From NCBI GenBank assembly GCA_013288705.1, contig JABDBI010000016.1, positions 1 through 36,191 on the forward strand: a stretch of 36,191 nucleotides of DNA, read 5' to 3'. This DNA comes from Methanobacteriota archaeon (lineage in GTDB: Bacteria; Myxococcota; UBA727; JABDBI01). Of the stretch, positions 16,156 to 25,014 are shown in pieces. A model generated the notes under the pieces. The model made no database searches and was not told where the DNA came from. It saw only the letters and a list, made by a program, of their open reading frames with translations. Position numbers and translations under genes: made by a program. Within the stretch, counting starts at the first letter, position 1; every line of letters starts with the position of its first letter.

Positions 16156-16914
16156 ATGAAATCAACTTACAAAAAACTATTTTTCGTTCTCAGTCTTCTA
16201 CTCACCATTTCTTGCGCCACCCAGCGCTTCGTCGAGAAAGTCGATAAGCTTAGTGCCGCAGACCAACTGCTACAAAAAAATTCGGAGATCAAAGAGCCCT
16301 ACAAGTTTACTTTTCGACAAAGAGAATTTGCTGGATTCCCCAACGTTTATTCACCCGTTATTTTTCCCGGTGCAAACAAACAGTCTGATCTTCCGGTCAA
16401 ACCAGGTGAAACATTTTTAGAGCTCGGATCTGGAACGGGAATTTTCTCAGTCACCGCTGCACTTAATGGTGCAAAAAAAGTTGTTGCCATCGACATCAAT
16501 CCCGACGCCGTCGCGAATACACGTGAGAATGCTCGCATTCATCAAGTCAGCAACAAATTAGTTGCGCTACAAGGTGACATGTTTGGACCACTTTCTGAAA
16601 CCGATCGTTTTGATGTGATTTTCTTCAACATTCCATTTTGCCATCGCAACAACGCAAACGTAAAATCCATGCTCGACAAGAGCCTATTTGATCCTTCACA
16701 TGACCTTCTATATCGGTTTCTTCAAGATGGGAAAAAGCATCTCGCTGCAGGCGGAAGAATGTTGCTTGGATATTCCACCACACATGGTGATTTACCTCTG
16801 ATGCATCAATGGGCGAAAGAAAATGGCTGGAATGTCACGCTGCTCAACAAAGATGGAGACGAGAAAAAAGATTTCATCACTGTAGAGTTATACGAATTTC
16901 GACCGCGTACTTAG
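16156..16914 (+). CDS. predicted lipoprotein with class I methyltransferase domain
   Basis: A 252-residue protein. The ATG at 16156 is chosen for its AGGAG site 5 bases upstream. The N-terminus MKSTYKKLFFVLSLLLTISC is a lipoprotein signal with lipobox LTISC (C20). A small methyltransferase domain follows: LELGSGTG (88-95) is the SAM loop, VVAIDINPDA is motif II, and FFNIPF (156-161) is in the place of the NPPY/F motif of N5-glutamine and RNA/DNA base methyltransferases. The fold resembles PrmB/RsmC-type enzymes. A SAM-dependent enzyme anchored outside the cytoplasm is unusual because SAM is cytosolic. The substrate is unknown. Confidence 0.75.
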   Translation: MKSTYKKLFFVLSLLLTISCATQRFVEKVDKLSAADQLLQKNSEIKEPYKFTFRQREFAGFPNVYSPVIFPGANKQSDLPVKPGETFLELGSGTGIFSVTAALNGAKKVVAIDINPDAVANTRENARIHQVSNKLVALQGDMFGPLSETDRFDVIFFNIPFCHRNNANVKSMLDKSLFDPSHDLLYRFLQDGKKHLAAGGRMLLGYSTTHGDLPLMHQWAKENGWNVTLLNKDGDEKKDFITVELYEFRPRT

Positions 16915-16974
16915 CAGATTTGGGTGACATTGGGGTACAATGCTCTCATTGGCCAAGCCAAGGGAGAGCACCCC

Positions 16975-17700
16975 ATGACAACTCGCAAAGTTCCGGGACA
17001 CCCCGTGGCAACACATACAAGCGACCACACCACGCCAGAACCAACCAAAAGTTCCAGAGCGCCTGGCCACTCCATCTATGTTGATCAGCCCTTTCACACA
17101 CAGCGCACCGAGGCACCCGCGTTCGCCCGCATGAACGCCGATGAAATCGCTGCCTTAGCTTACCAAAAAGCTGCCTCTCATATGACCCGCGCACAGGCAT
17201 ATGTCGGAGATGAGTTTTCAACAACGCGATTTAAAAAAGAACTCGCGCAACTAAGGCAAAACCCGGCAAATGCAGAGGTTGTCTATCAACATCTTTTGGA
17301 TCGAAGAGGTGAATTAGACAAACTCCACACGGCCGCCCTTGTTTGGAAAAAAGCGTCAGAAAGTACAGGCGGTATAAGTGGTTTTATTTCAGCTTGGACC
17401 AGCGCAGGAAATAGCGCCAAAGATCATGAGGGTGCTAGACAAGCCTGCACCGCATTGCTGACAGACATTGAAAACGCGCGTGGCCAAATGCAAAACCAAC
17501 TCGATGCGGTCAACGAGGTGAGAACCCAATTTGCAAAAAACAAAGCAAAGGAACGGGAAGAGTTCAAAGGCAGAATGCAAAAAGAGCAAGAGGAATTCCA
17601 AAATAAAGTTGTCGGCACGCTTAAGGAGGTCCGCAAACTAGAGCAAGAACTAATTGCCAAAGTTGCAAAGCGTGTCCCAAAGAAAAATATTGATGATTAA
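16975..17700 (+). CDS. hypothetical coiled-coil protein, possible effector
   Basis: A 241-residue soluble protein. The ATG at 16975 is chosen because AAGGGAGA lies 8 bases before it, with a -10-like TACAAT at 16936-16941. The first 50 residues are rich in His, Pro, Ser and Thr and probably disordered. Residues 50-150 are helical. From about 165 to the end is a charged coiled coil ([20 protein letters not shown]). There is no signal peptide and no known domain. The disordered His/Pro/Thr leader recalls the giant proteins at 27872-36084. The effector idea is inference. Confidence 0.65.
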   Translation: MTTRKVPGHPVATHTSDHTTPEPTKSSRAPGHSIYVDQPFHTQRTEAPAFARMNADEIAALAYQKAASHMTRAQAYVGDEFSTTRFKKELAQLRQNPANAEVVYQHLLDRRGELDKLHTAALVWKKASESTGGISGFISAWTSAGNSAKDHEGARQACTALLTDIENARGQMQNQLDAVNEVRTQFAKNKAKEREEFKGRMQKEQEEFQNKVVGTLKEVRKLEQELIAKVAKRVPKKNIDD

Positions 17701-17706
17701 TCATCA
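17691..17706. terminator. 16-bp perfect palindrome spanning two convergent stop codons
   Basis: TGATGATTAATCATCA reads the same on both strands and contains the stop codons of the coiled-coil gene (plus) and trhO (minus), which share TTAA. Each protein ends in Asp-Asp. It has no loop or T-run, so activity as a terminator is doubtful. Confidence 0.25.
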
Positions 17707-18410
17707 TGACCAACCGCCCCACGGTGGTCAAACACAAAGCATTTACCCTGCCAAAGACTCTCACTTTCTGGCACCTCTTCGAGGTATTTCAAAATACCAC
17801 CTTTGAGATGATAAACCTCGGCGAATCCCTGCTCCAGCATATATGCCGATGCCTTCTCGCACCGAATACCACCCGTACAAAACATCGCTGCTTTCGTGAC
17901 ACGAGCCGGATCCAAATTAGCTTTGGCAAAGTCTGGGAATTCTCGAAACGAACGCGTGTTTGGATTCACCGCATTTTTGAAACTACCGATTTCAAATTCA
18001 TAGGCATTGCGAGTGTCTATCACGACAACAGATGGATCATTGATGAGCTGATTCCAATCTTTTGGATCGACATAAGTTCCGACTTTTTTGTTTGGATCGA
18101 TATTCTCTAGACCGAGCGTGACAATTTCTTTCTTCAGTCTCACCTTGAGGCGAAAGAATGGCATGGATGACGTGATGGACTCTTTGTGTTCCAGATCATG
18201 AAAGCGTGCGTCCGCGCGTAAAAAGGCTAGGACATGGTCGATGCCTTCGCGGGTGCCGGCAATGGTGCCGTTGATGCCCTCACGCGCGAGCAAAATAGTT
18301 CCAAGAATCCCAGTCTTCTGACACTCCGTCAAGAGTTGCGTACGCAGTTGCGCACAGTCGCTGAGGGTGGCAAATTTATAGAGAGCTGCAACAACAATAT
18401 TAGGTGACAC
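17697..18410 (-). CDS. trhO: tRNA uridine(34) hydroxylase, rhodanese-like
   Basis: A 237-residue UPF0176/YceA-family protein. It has the N-terminal acylphosphatase-like domain ([13 protein letters not shown]) and a rhodanese domain ([23 protein letters not shown], then the catalytic loop [17 protein letters not shown]). TrhO makes 5-hydroxyuridine at the wobble position of tRNAs using molecular oxygen. The active-site cysteine and the CTGGIRCEK signature are intact. The start taken is GTG at 18410, just after GAGAGAG. An in-frame TTG at 18425 lies right next to the upstream stop and has no ribosome binding site. The C-terminal zinc-like tail of E. coli YceA is absent. Confidence 0.93.
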   Translation of the reverse strand: MSPNIVVAALYKFATLSDCAQLRTQLLTECQKTGILGTILLAREGINGTIAGTREGIDHVLAFLRADARFHDLEHKESITSSMPFFRLKVRLKKEIVTLGLENIDPNKKVGTYVDPKDWNQLINDPSVVVIDTRNAYEFEIGSFKNAVNPNTRSFREFPDFAKANLDPARVTKAAMFCTGGIRCEKASAYMLEQGFAEVYHLKGGILKYLEEVPESESLWQGKCFVFDHRGAVGHDD

Positions 18411-18425
18411 TTTTCTCTCTCGCAA

Positions 18426-19490
18426 CTAAAACGCCCCAACCCATTTCGCCTCAATAGCATGCATGGTGTCGCTCTCAATTGCCATCAGAATTTGCAGATT
18501 CACATCATGAATCAGCCGCTGCTGATTTGCCGCAAAAGCAAATCCATAGGTCTCGTGCGCGAGCGAAATATCGGTCACAACAGCAGCGGTTTCCGGTTTA
18601 TTGAAAACATAGTATTTGAGCTGCGGCCGGTCATGCACCACTGCATCTACGTGATGCGCTTGTAGCGCTGTAAATGCAGACCGCAAATCAGGCATCTCAA
18701 TTGGCCGCATGCCATATGGAGCGACCATAGCTTCACGTCCAAACCCAGCAACGAATGCGACACGCTTATTGCGCAGACCTGAAATATTCTGCATTTCCTT
18801 GGATGGTAAATGCGAAATCGTGAAGGTCGCAGAAATCGTCGCCGTCACAGCTGCCATCCAGACAAGCGCTAAGACCATCCAAAAGCCTGTTACAATTCTG
18901 CCACCTATGCTCTTTGGCACAATGTCGCCATAACCAACCGTCGTGATGGTCTCTAACGCAAACCATGCGCCATTGATCAACCCATGGCCAAAGCGGCCAG
19001 AAAATTGCTTGGGATTTCCCTCTCTTTCGAAAAGCCAAATCAAGATACCCACAACGATAGAGCCAAGTACCATGAAACCGAGCAGACCAGATGCGAGTAG
19101 CTTTACCAGTGGTTTGAAGTCATCCCAATCACTGGGAGGATTTTCTTGAACGGCAACACCGAGACCAGTGTGATAGTAGGGTTGTGAAAAATCCACCACG
19201 CGCATTTGTTCAGCCGTGATGGCAATTGGACCAACAAGCATATTGAGCGTCCCAGCCTTGAGGCGCGCTAGGCCTGTATTGATGTCGCTCAGCCGTTCAA
19301 ATTGGTAGTTCAACTGTAGTTGCTTGGCGATGTGCTCAAATAGCTCAACACTAATGCCAGCAGGAGCCTGATTGGCTGGGGTTACAAACGGCAAAAAGCC
19401 TACAATCCCCACACGTAATTTCGCTGGAGTCGCAGATTGGGCAGCACAGGAGAGAACTAAAAAACATGTGATTATAAAATGCCTAGTCAC
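18426..19490 (-). CDS. GluR0-like ligand-gated ion channel (SBP-pore-SBP)
   Basis: A 354-residue protein in the architecture of prokaryotic ionotropic glutamate receptors. After a signal peptide (1-20), residues 25-118 are the first lobe of a periplasmic binding protein (LRVGIVGFLPFV, then VDFSQPYY). Residues 130-155 form the first membrane helix and 170-190 the pore loop with the potassium selectivity filter TTVGYGD (183-189). Residues 197-225 form the second helix, and the second binding-protein lobe follows. Ligand binding would open a potassium-selective pore in the inner membrane. The GTG start at 19490 is the only plausible one. trhO follows directly. Confidence 0.9.
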   Translation of the reverse strand: MTRHFIITCFLVLSCAAQSATPAKLRVGIVGFLPFVTPANQAPAGISVELFEHIAKQLQLNYQFERLSDINTGLARLKAGTLNMLVGPIAITAEQMRVVDFSQPYYHTGLGVAVQENPPSDWDDFKPLVKLLASGLLGFMVLGSIVVGILIWLFEREGNPKQFSGRFGHGLINGAWFALETITTVGYGDIVPKSIGGRIVTGFWMVLALVWMAAVTATISATFTISHLPSKEMQNISGLRNKRVAFVAGFGREAMVAPYGMRPIEMPDLRSAFTALQAHHVDAVVHDRPQLKYYVFNKPETAAVVTDISLAHETYGFAFAANQQRLIHDVNLQILMAIESDTMHAIEAKWVGAF

Positions 19491-19514
19491 AACATTTCAT
19501 TATCACATAAAACA

Positions 19515-20390
19515 CTATCCCTTGTAAACTGACTTCATGGTAATGCCAATCTCCGCCGGAGTCGGTGCAATGGCAATGCCTGCCGCCTCAAACGCACGAA
19601 TCTTCTCATCCGCTGTGCCTTTCCCGCCCGAGATAATCGCACCCGCATGGCCCATGCGACGCCCTTCCGGCGCAGTACTGCCAGCAATAAAGCCCACCAC
19701 CGGCTTCTTCATATTGGCTTTCACATAGGCAGCTGCGTCTTCTTCTGCTGTACCACCGATTTCACCAATCATCACAACTGCTTGCGTCTCTGGATCATCG
19801 TTGAACGCTTTAAGCACATCAATGAAATCCGTGCCGTTAATCGGATCGCCACCAATACCCACACAAGTCGACTGGCCCATGCCAAGATTGGTGAGCTGAA
19901 ACACTGCTTCATAGGTGAGCGTGCCCGAGCGCGAGATCACGCCCACATTGCCGCGCTTATGAATAGACGCAGGCATGATGCCAATCTTGCATTCGTCAGG
20001 CGTAATTATACCAGGGCAATTGGGGCCAATAAGCCGCGTCCTCTTGCCCTGCATCGCGCGTCGCACTTTCACCATGTCGAGCACAGGAATGCCCTCGGTG
20101 ATACAAACAACCAAGTCGAGCCCCGCATCCACACCTTCAAGTATCGCATCAGCAGCAAATGGCGCCGGCACATAAATCACGGAGGCGTTCGCACCCGTTT
20201 CTTTCACGGCTTCGTGTACAGAATTAAAGATCGGCGTCTTGCCTTCAAACTTCTGGCCACCCTTGCCCGGCGTCACGCCCGCAACAATCTTGGTGCCATA
20301 TTCAAGCATTTGCTGCGCATGAAAGGCGCCCGCAGAACCGGTGATGCCTTGCACAATTACTTTCGTCGATTTGTTAACCCAAATACTCAT
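19515..20390 (-). CDS. sucD: succinyl-CoA synthetase, alpha subunit
   Basis: A 291-residue protein of normal length. It has the CoA-binding Rossmann domain ([18 protein letters not shown]), [10 protein letters not shown], and the phosphohistidine loop [10 protein letters not shown] with H248 as the phosphorylated residue. With SucC it interconverts succinyl-CoA and succinate with formation of ATP or GTP in the TCA cycle. AGGAAAC precedes the ATG. It follows sucC by 9 bases, forming the usual sucCD operon. Confidence 0.97.
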   Translation of the reverse strand: MSIWVNKSTKVIVQGITGSAGAFHAQQMLEYGTKIVAGVTPGKGGQKFEGKTPIFNSVHEAVKETGANASVIYVPAPFAADAILEGVDAGLDLVVCITEGIPVLDMVKVRRAMQGKRTRLIGPNCPGIITPDECKIGIMPASIHKRGNVGVISRSGTLTYEAVFQLTNLGMGQSTCVGIGGDPINGTDFIDVLKAFNDDPETQAVVMIGEIGGTAEEDAAAYVKANMKKPVVGFIAGSTAPEGRRMGHAGAIISGGKGTADEKIRAFEAAGIAIAPTPAEIGITMKSVYKG

Positions 20391-20399
20391 AGATGTTTC

Positions 20400-21557
20400 C
20401 TATTTCGCTGCAGCGACGGCTTTTTTAGCAGCGTCGAGTAAATCGTCGGCCGGAATAATTGCCAGGCCAGACTTTTTCAAAATCTCTTTCCCAGCTGTGA
20501 CATTGGTACCTTCAAGACGAACGATCAAAGGCACATGCAAACCGAGCTCTTTTACTGCTTCAACGACGCCCTGAGCAATCACATCGCACTTCGCGATACC
20601 GCCAAACACATTGATCATTACAGCTTTCACAGCTTGGTCTTGTAGAATAATCTTCAGCGCTTCCGTCACGCGTTCTTGCGTGGCGCTGCCACCTACGTCA
20701 AGGAAGTTTGCTGGCTCACCGCCACAATATTTGATGATGTCCATGGTCGCCATCGCGAGCCCTGCTCCATTGACCATGCAGCCAATGTTGCCATCGAGCG
20801 CGATGTAGCTGAGACCATGATGTTGCGCCACAACTTCACGCGGATCTTCTTGCGCTGGGTCGCGCATTTCAACAAGCTTTGCTTGGCGAAAAAGCGCGTT
20901 GTCATCGAAGTTCAACTTCGCATCGAGGGCAACCACGTCACCACCCTTGGTGATCACCAGCGGGTTGATTTCGAGCAGCGACGAATCGGTTGCAACGAAC
21001 GCGTTATATAGCCCGAGCAGGCACTTCACAATTTTCTTTGCAACATCGTCGGAAACATGCAGATCATAAGCAAGTTTTCGCGCTTGGAAGGGCATCAAAC
21101 CAGTCACTGGATCGGCCCATTCTTTAAGTATTTTCTCAGGTGTGTGGGCAGCAACTTCTTCGATATCCATGCCGCCTTCTGTCGACGCCATGACACAAAC
21201 GCCATTCTTCTCGCGGTCGATGACCATGCCGAGATAAAGCTCGCGATCGATTTGGCAGCCCTGCTCGACCAGCACGCAATTGACCTTCTGCCCTTCGGGC
21301 CCGGTTTGCGGGGTTTTGAGCATCATGCCCAAGATGTTGCGACCATGTGTGGCAGCTTCGTCACGGTTTTTGGCGAGCTTCACGCCGCCACCTTTGCCGC
21401 GCCCGCCCGCATGGACCTGCGCTTTCACCACACAGGGGTAACCCAGCTCATCGGCTGCAGAAACCACGTCATCGAGGGTGAAACAAACTTTGCTTTGCAA
21501 AGTTACCACGCCGTATTTGCGTAAAATGTCTTTTGCTTGGTACTCATGGACCTTCAT
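20400..21557 (-). CDS. sucC: succinyl-CoA synthetase, beta subunit
   Basis: A 385-residue ATP-grasp protein (E. coli SucC has 388). The start [12 protein letters not shown] at 21557 is the standard SucC N-terminus and has AGAGAGG upstream; the longer frame to 21683 lacks family sequence. Visible signatures are [51 protein letters not shown] and FGGIAKCD. It binds nucleotide and succinate. No other TCA genes (sdh, sucAB) flank it here. Confidence 0.97.
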   Translation of the reverse strand: MKVHEYQAKDILRKYGVVTLQSKVCFTLDDVVSAADELGYPCVVKAQVHAGGRGKGGGVKLAKNRDEAATHGRNILGMMLKTPQTGPEGQKVNCVLVEQGCQIDRELYLGMVIDREKNGVCVMASTEGGMDIEEVAAHTPEKILKEWADPVTGLMPFQARKLAYDLHVSDDVAKKIVKCLLGLYNAFVATDSSLLEINPLVITKGGDVVALDAKLNFDDNALFRQAKLVEMRDPAQEDPREVVAQHHGLSYIALDGNIGCMVNGAGLAMATMDIIKYCGGEPANFLDVGGSATQERVTEALKIILQDQAVKAVMINVFGGIAKCDVIAQGVVEAVKELGLHVPLIVRLEGTNVTAGKEILKKSGLAIIPADDLLDAAKKAVAAAK

Positions 21558-21582
21558 GCGAAAACGCCTCTCTTTGGCCGCG

Positions 21583-21611
21583 GTTATAGCATCGGACTGG
21601 GGTTTGCACAA
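21583..21611 (-). promoter_or_regulatory. candidate sucCD promoter
   Basis: On the minus strand, TTGTGC (21611-21606) and TATAAC (21588-21583) have a 17-base spacer and lie 26 bases before the sucC ATG. The spacing and -10 are good. Confidence 0.45.
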
Positions 21612-21719
21612 GCGCTGATGCTCGAGCCAACAAACATGCAGCACTACATGATGTAGCTTCATAATAGTCAATATGTGGTTCAAGACCTGAAGCGTGAGAG
21701 ACTTGACGATGGCGTTTCG

Positions 21720-22541
21720 TTAGTAGACGTGCATCGCTTTCTCAAATCGCTTACGCTTTAATATCGTCGGAGCAGCGCCACACAAAGCACAGCTCGGGTC
21801 TTTTCCAAAACTGACTGTATGGAACGCCATGCTAAGCGCATCAAACGTAAGCAAACGGCCAATGAGTGGCTCGCCAATCCCCAAAATCAGCTTAATCACC
21901 TCGTTGGCCTGCAAGGTACCGACGATACCCGGCAGCACACCCAGCACACCACCCTCTGCGCAGGATGGAACTAATCCGGGTGCCGGTGGTTCACGAAACA
22001 AGCAGCGATAGCAGGGTCCGCGTTTTGCGTCGAAAACTGACACCTGGCCTTCAAAACGAAAAATGCTCGCGTACACATTGGGCTTGCCCAGAAGCTGGCA
22101 GGCGTCGTTGACCAAGTAGCGGGCGGGGAAATTATCTGTTCCATCGGTGACAATGTCGTAAGGTTCGACAAGATCTAGCGCGTTGGCACTGGTGAGCTTG
22201 GTGTCGTACGTAGACACTTCAACGTGCGGATTGATATCCATTAGCCGCGCTTTGGCGCTTTCAACTTTCTTCTGCCCAAGGTTGCCCTGGCCATGGATAA
22301 CCTGCCGGTGGAGGTTACTTTCATCGACCACATCGAAATCCACCAAGCCCAATCTGCCAACTCCGGCTGCAGCGAGGTACATAGCGGCGGGGCTTCCGAG
22401 CCCCCCCGTGCCAACCAGCAGAACGGACGCGGCTTTTAGCTTCATTTGACCGGCCATGCCCACTTCGGGCAAAATCAGATGGCGTGCGTAACGACGTTGT
22501 TCTTCACTATTTAATTCGATCACGTGACTACCTTGCGACAT
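21720..22541 (-). CDS. moeB: MoeB/ThiF-family adenylyltransferase
   Basis: A 273-residue E1-like enzyme. The nucleotide loop GTGGLGS is at 44-50, with DESNLHRQ at 73-80. The paired zinc cysteines are CYRC (177, 180) and CALC (251, 254), and C194 sits in the VPSCAEGGVLG segment. It would adenylate the C-terminal glycine of a ubiquitin-like sulfur carrier: MoaD for molybdopterin or ThiS for thiamine. The two cannot be told apart from sequence alone. MoeB is favoured because FdhD, a molybdoenzyme accessory protein, is encoded 1.2 kb away. The C-terminal rhodanese domain of MOCS3-type proteins is absent. Confidence 0.85.
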   Translation of the reverse strand: MSQGSHVIELNSEEQRRYARHLILPEVGMAGQMKLKAASVLLVGTGGLGSPAAMYLAAAGVGRLGLVDFDVVDESNLHRQVIHGQGNLGQKKVESAKARLMDINPHVEVSTYDTKLTSANALDLVEPYDIVTDGTDNFPARYLVNDACQLLGKPNVYASIFRFEGQVSVFDAKRGPCYRCLFREPPAPGLVPSCAEGGVLGVLPGIVGTLQANEVIKLILGIGEPLIGRLLTFDALSMAFHTVSFGKDPSCALCGAAPTILKRKRFEKAMHVY

Positions 22542-22670
22542 AGGTCTGAGCCCCCTATGCTAGTCGTTGATTACCCTCTCTGCGTGATACCCGGATTTTA
22601 GGGAAATTCCATAAAGAAACAACTCCATGCTGGAAAATCTTCCCCATAGAGATCATACTATTACAGTGAT

Positions 22671-22699
22671 TTGACTTTGAATTTTCCAGGAGTTAAAAT
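22671..22699 (+). promoter_or_regulatory. strong promoter of the DUF4382 lipoprotein gene
   Basis: TTGACT (22671-22676), a 17-base spacer and TAAAAT (22694-22699). The ribosome binding site GGGGAGGG follows at 22712-22719, before the ATG at 22729. All elements are close to consensus. Confidence 0.6.
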
Positions 22700-22728
22700 T
22701 GGAAAGATAAAATGGGGAGGGTAATATC

Positions 22729-23658
22729 ATGAGTCGCAATGCATTGAGAAAGATACTCCAATTCTTATTGCCAGCATACGCGGCAATGTTGCTTGCTTCA
22801 GCATGTTCGGGAGGCTCGGGGAGTTCTAGCGCTTCGGGGAGCTCATTGAATCAATCTCCTGGACCGGCAACAGGTATGTTGTATTTTGCGCAGCCACCAT
22901 CAGCAGGTTATGTGCGCGCTTATTTCGTTGATCCAACAGGGACTGCCGTGGATCAATGTGCATCCGTAACTGTTGGGTTGACGGATGTCATGATTCACAC
23001 GGTGGCCGCTGCCAATAATGGAAACGATGATAGGGATGAAGAAGGCTCCACGACCTGGATGTCAGTCAAGACTGCAACTACTGCAACCAAGATCGATCTA
23101 TTAAAGTTGCCGTCAGTTAACACCGCAGATACCGATGACAGACTGCTCAGCGGATTGCTCTCAGACATCAAATTCACTGCCGGCCAAACCTATAATGGCC
23201 TACGCATTGTTGTAGACACGTCTGCTACAAACAGTTTTGTACAGACAACTCCATCTAGTAAGGATGGCAAGAACTCGTTTCCGCTAACTGTTCCAAGTGA
23301 TAAAATTCGCTTTGCTCACTTCACCTGGACACCGCAGAATGACGCAAACGGCAATCCACAGAAGTACGCGATGATTCTGGATTTTGATCCAGTGAAGAGT
23401 CTTTCTGTGAATGTTGCAGGCACCGGGGCTGATCAGAGCGATCTGAGTACGGACGTTTGCAGTGTCGGAAAAATCGATAGTAGTGTAAACGCGATCAGCT
23501 ATCAACTAAGACCGGTAATCCGGGTAGATAATATCTGCCTTCTCGCCGCGGATGGAACTTGTACGCCTCTGACGAAAACGACAACACCTCATGGCGACAA
23601 AGATAAGACAGATGGCGAAGAACATGACGTCGATAACTTTCATGAACAAGGTCACTGA
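22729..23658 (+). CDS. DUF4382-domain lipoprotein
   Basis: A 309-residue protein with a lipoprotein signal ending LLASAC, a Gly/Ser linker, and a domain matching DUF4382: VTVGLTDVMIHTVAAA, then TWMSVKTATTATKIDLLKL, LLSGLLSDIKFTAGQTYNGLRIVVD and FTWTPQ. DUF4382 is a carbohydrate-binding-like beta-sandwich of unknown role on bacterial surfaces. The last 30 residues are very rich in Asp, Glu and His, perhaps binding metal. It has its own strong promoter. fdhD follows 89 bases downstream. Confidence 0.8.
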   Translation: MSRNALRKILQFLLPAYAAMLLASACSGGSGSSSASGSSLNQSPGPATGMLYFAQPPSAGYVRAYFVDPTGTAVDQCASVTVGLTDVMIHTVAAANNGNDDRDEEGSTTWMSVKTATTATKIDLLKLPSVNTADTDDRLLSGLLSDIKFTAGQTYNGLRIVVDTSATNSFVQTTPSSKDGKNSFPLTVPSDKIRFAHFTWTPQNDANGNPQKYAMILDFDPVKSLSVNVAGTGADQSDLSTDVCSVGKIDSSVNAISYQLRPVIRVDNICLLAADGTCTPLTKTTTPHGDKDKTDGEEHDVDNFHEQGH

Positions 23659-23747
23659 CGCGTCATGCTAAGCTTGCCCAGCCAAATCTCAGTCGATCAA
23701 TCTGAAGGTCATTGCCAAATCGCTTTCACTACCGCAGCTCAAGTAGC

Positions 23748-24572
23748 ATGCCAGACGATACCAGCATCACCCATGTCGACATCCACAAGTTTCTCCGCAG
23801 TAACCACATCTCTTGTAAAGACGTCCTTGCGGTCGAGGAGCCGCTCGAAATCCAGCTCTCATACGGCCAAGTCTTAGCGCGCGCAACAAAAAGCATCTCC
23901 ATCACCATGCGCACCCCCGGGCACGACGAAGAGCTCGCCTGTGGATTTTTGCTGAGCGAGGGGATCATCCAATCGCACCAGCAAATCAGTCAATCTGAAT
24001 TCCCCGCTGGCAATAGCAAAGTCCGCATCCATCTCGCTCCGAACGTCGAAGTCAATCTCGCCCGCCTCGAGCGAAACTTCTACACCACATCGAGCTGCGG
24101 CGTCTGCGGCAAGAGCTCGCTCGCTGCCCTTGCCATCCAAGGTGCTCCGATCATTGTGCAATCTCCGATGCCCTCCCCGGAGGTCATGTACACGCTCCCG
24201 AGCAAACTTCGCCAAGCACAAAGCGTCTTCGAGCAAACCGGCGGTCTGCATGCGTCAGCGCTATTCGCAGCAACGGGCGAGCTTGTATGCGTGCGCGAAG
24301 ATGTGGGTCGGCACAATGCGCTCGACAAGGTCATCGGAGCACAATTGCTTGCGGGGAAGTTACCACTACACAATTACATCTTGCTGCTCAGCGGCCGTGC
24401 GAGTTTTGAACTCATGCAAAAAGCGCTGATGGCGGGTATCGGCGTGGTGGCTGCAGTCGGAGCGCCATCGAGCTTGGCAGTGCAAGTGGCCAAGGAGTTT
24501 GGCATGACACTAGTGGGGTTTTTGCGAGGAGAGCAAATGAATGTTTATGCAACAAAAGACGCTTTCTGCTAG
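23748..24572 (+). CDS. fdhD: formate dehydrogenase accessory sulfurtransferase FdhD
   Basis: A 274-residue protein with the family signatures ISITMRTPGHDEELACGFLLSEG (split here as RTPGHDEELA and CGFLLSEGII), SSCGVCGKSS (C117, C120), GGLHASALF and CVREDVGRHNALDKV. FdhD takes sulfur from IscS through the CxxC pair and passes it to the molybdenum cofactor of formate dehydrogenase, which needs a terminal sulfido ligand. Formate dehydrogenase itself is not in the window. The ATG at 23748 is preferred to a TTG at 23712. arfB follows after 10 bases, so the two may be cotranscribed. Confidence 0.95.
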   Translation: MPDDTSITHVDIHKFLRSNHISCKDVLAVEEPLEIQLSYGQVLARATKSISITMRTPGHDEELACGFLLSEGIIQSHQQISQSEFPAGNSKVRIHLAPNVEVNLARLERNFYTTSSCGVCGKSSLAALAIQGAPIIVQSPMPSPEVMYTLPSKLRQAQSVFEQTGGLHASALFAATGELVCVREDVGRHNALDKVIGAQLLAGKLPLHNYILLLSGRASFELMQKALMAGIGVVAAVGAPSSLAVQVAKEFGMTLVGFLRGEQMNVYATKDAFC

Positions 24573-24582
24573 TCTATAACTG

Positions 24583-25014
24583 ATGGAAGGCGAGCTCTAC
24601 ATACAACTCGGCATATCGATTCCAGACTCGGAATTTGAAATCGCTACTAGCCGCTCTAGCGGGCCTGGTGGTCAGCATGTGCAGAAAACCAACTCGCGTG
24701 TGACATTGCGCTGGAACATCTCACAAACATCTGCGCTCACGGACGAAGAACGCGCACGCGTGCTCAAGGTGCTAGCGGCCAAGCTCACCACCGAGGGTGA
24801 ACTTATTGTGCACGTCGACAGCGAGCGTAGCCAGTTTCGCAACAAACAAATCGCAAGAGAGAGATTGGCCGAGATTGTGCGACACGCGCTGAAGAAACCC
24901 AAGGCACGCAAGAAGACGAAGCCGAGCAAGGCGTCTAAGCAAAGGCGGATCGCTGCGAAGAAGCATCGCGGAGATTTGAAAGGGCTGCGGCAGAAATTAC
25001 CGATCGATATCTAA
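24583..25014 (+). CDS. arfB: alternative ribosome-rescue factor, peptidyl-tRNA hydrolase ArfB
   Basis: A 143-residue YaeJ/ICT1-type protein. The GGQ motif (G29-G30-Q31) sits in SSGPGGQHVQKTNS and is followed by TLRWNI. The C-terminal tail from about 105 is Lys/Arg-rich (KPKARKKTKPSKASK), the part that enters the empty mRNA channel of stalled ribosomes. It frees ribosomes stuck at the end of truncated mRNA by hydrolysing the peptidyl-tRNA. Length and architecture match the family. The 3' end overlaps the convergent ATPase gene by 18 bases. Confidence 0.95.
   Translation: MEGELYIQLGISIPDSEFEIATSRSSGPGGQHVQKTNSRVTLRWNISQTSALTDEERARVLKVLAAKLTTEGELIVHVDSERSQFRNKQIARERLAEIVRHALKKPKARKKTKPSKASKQRRIAAKKHRGDLKGLRQKLPIDI

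Noticed and set aside
19647-20441. 264-codon plus-strand frame opposite sucD
   Set aside because: It lies fully antisense to a certain sucD gene, has no family sequence, and mirrors the codon structure of sucD.
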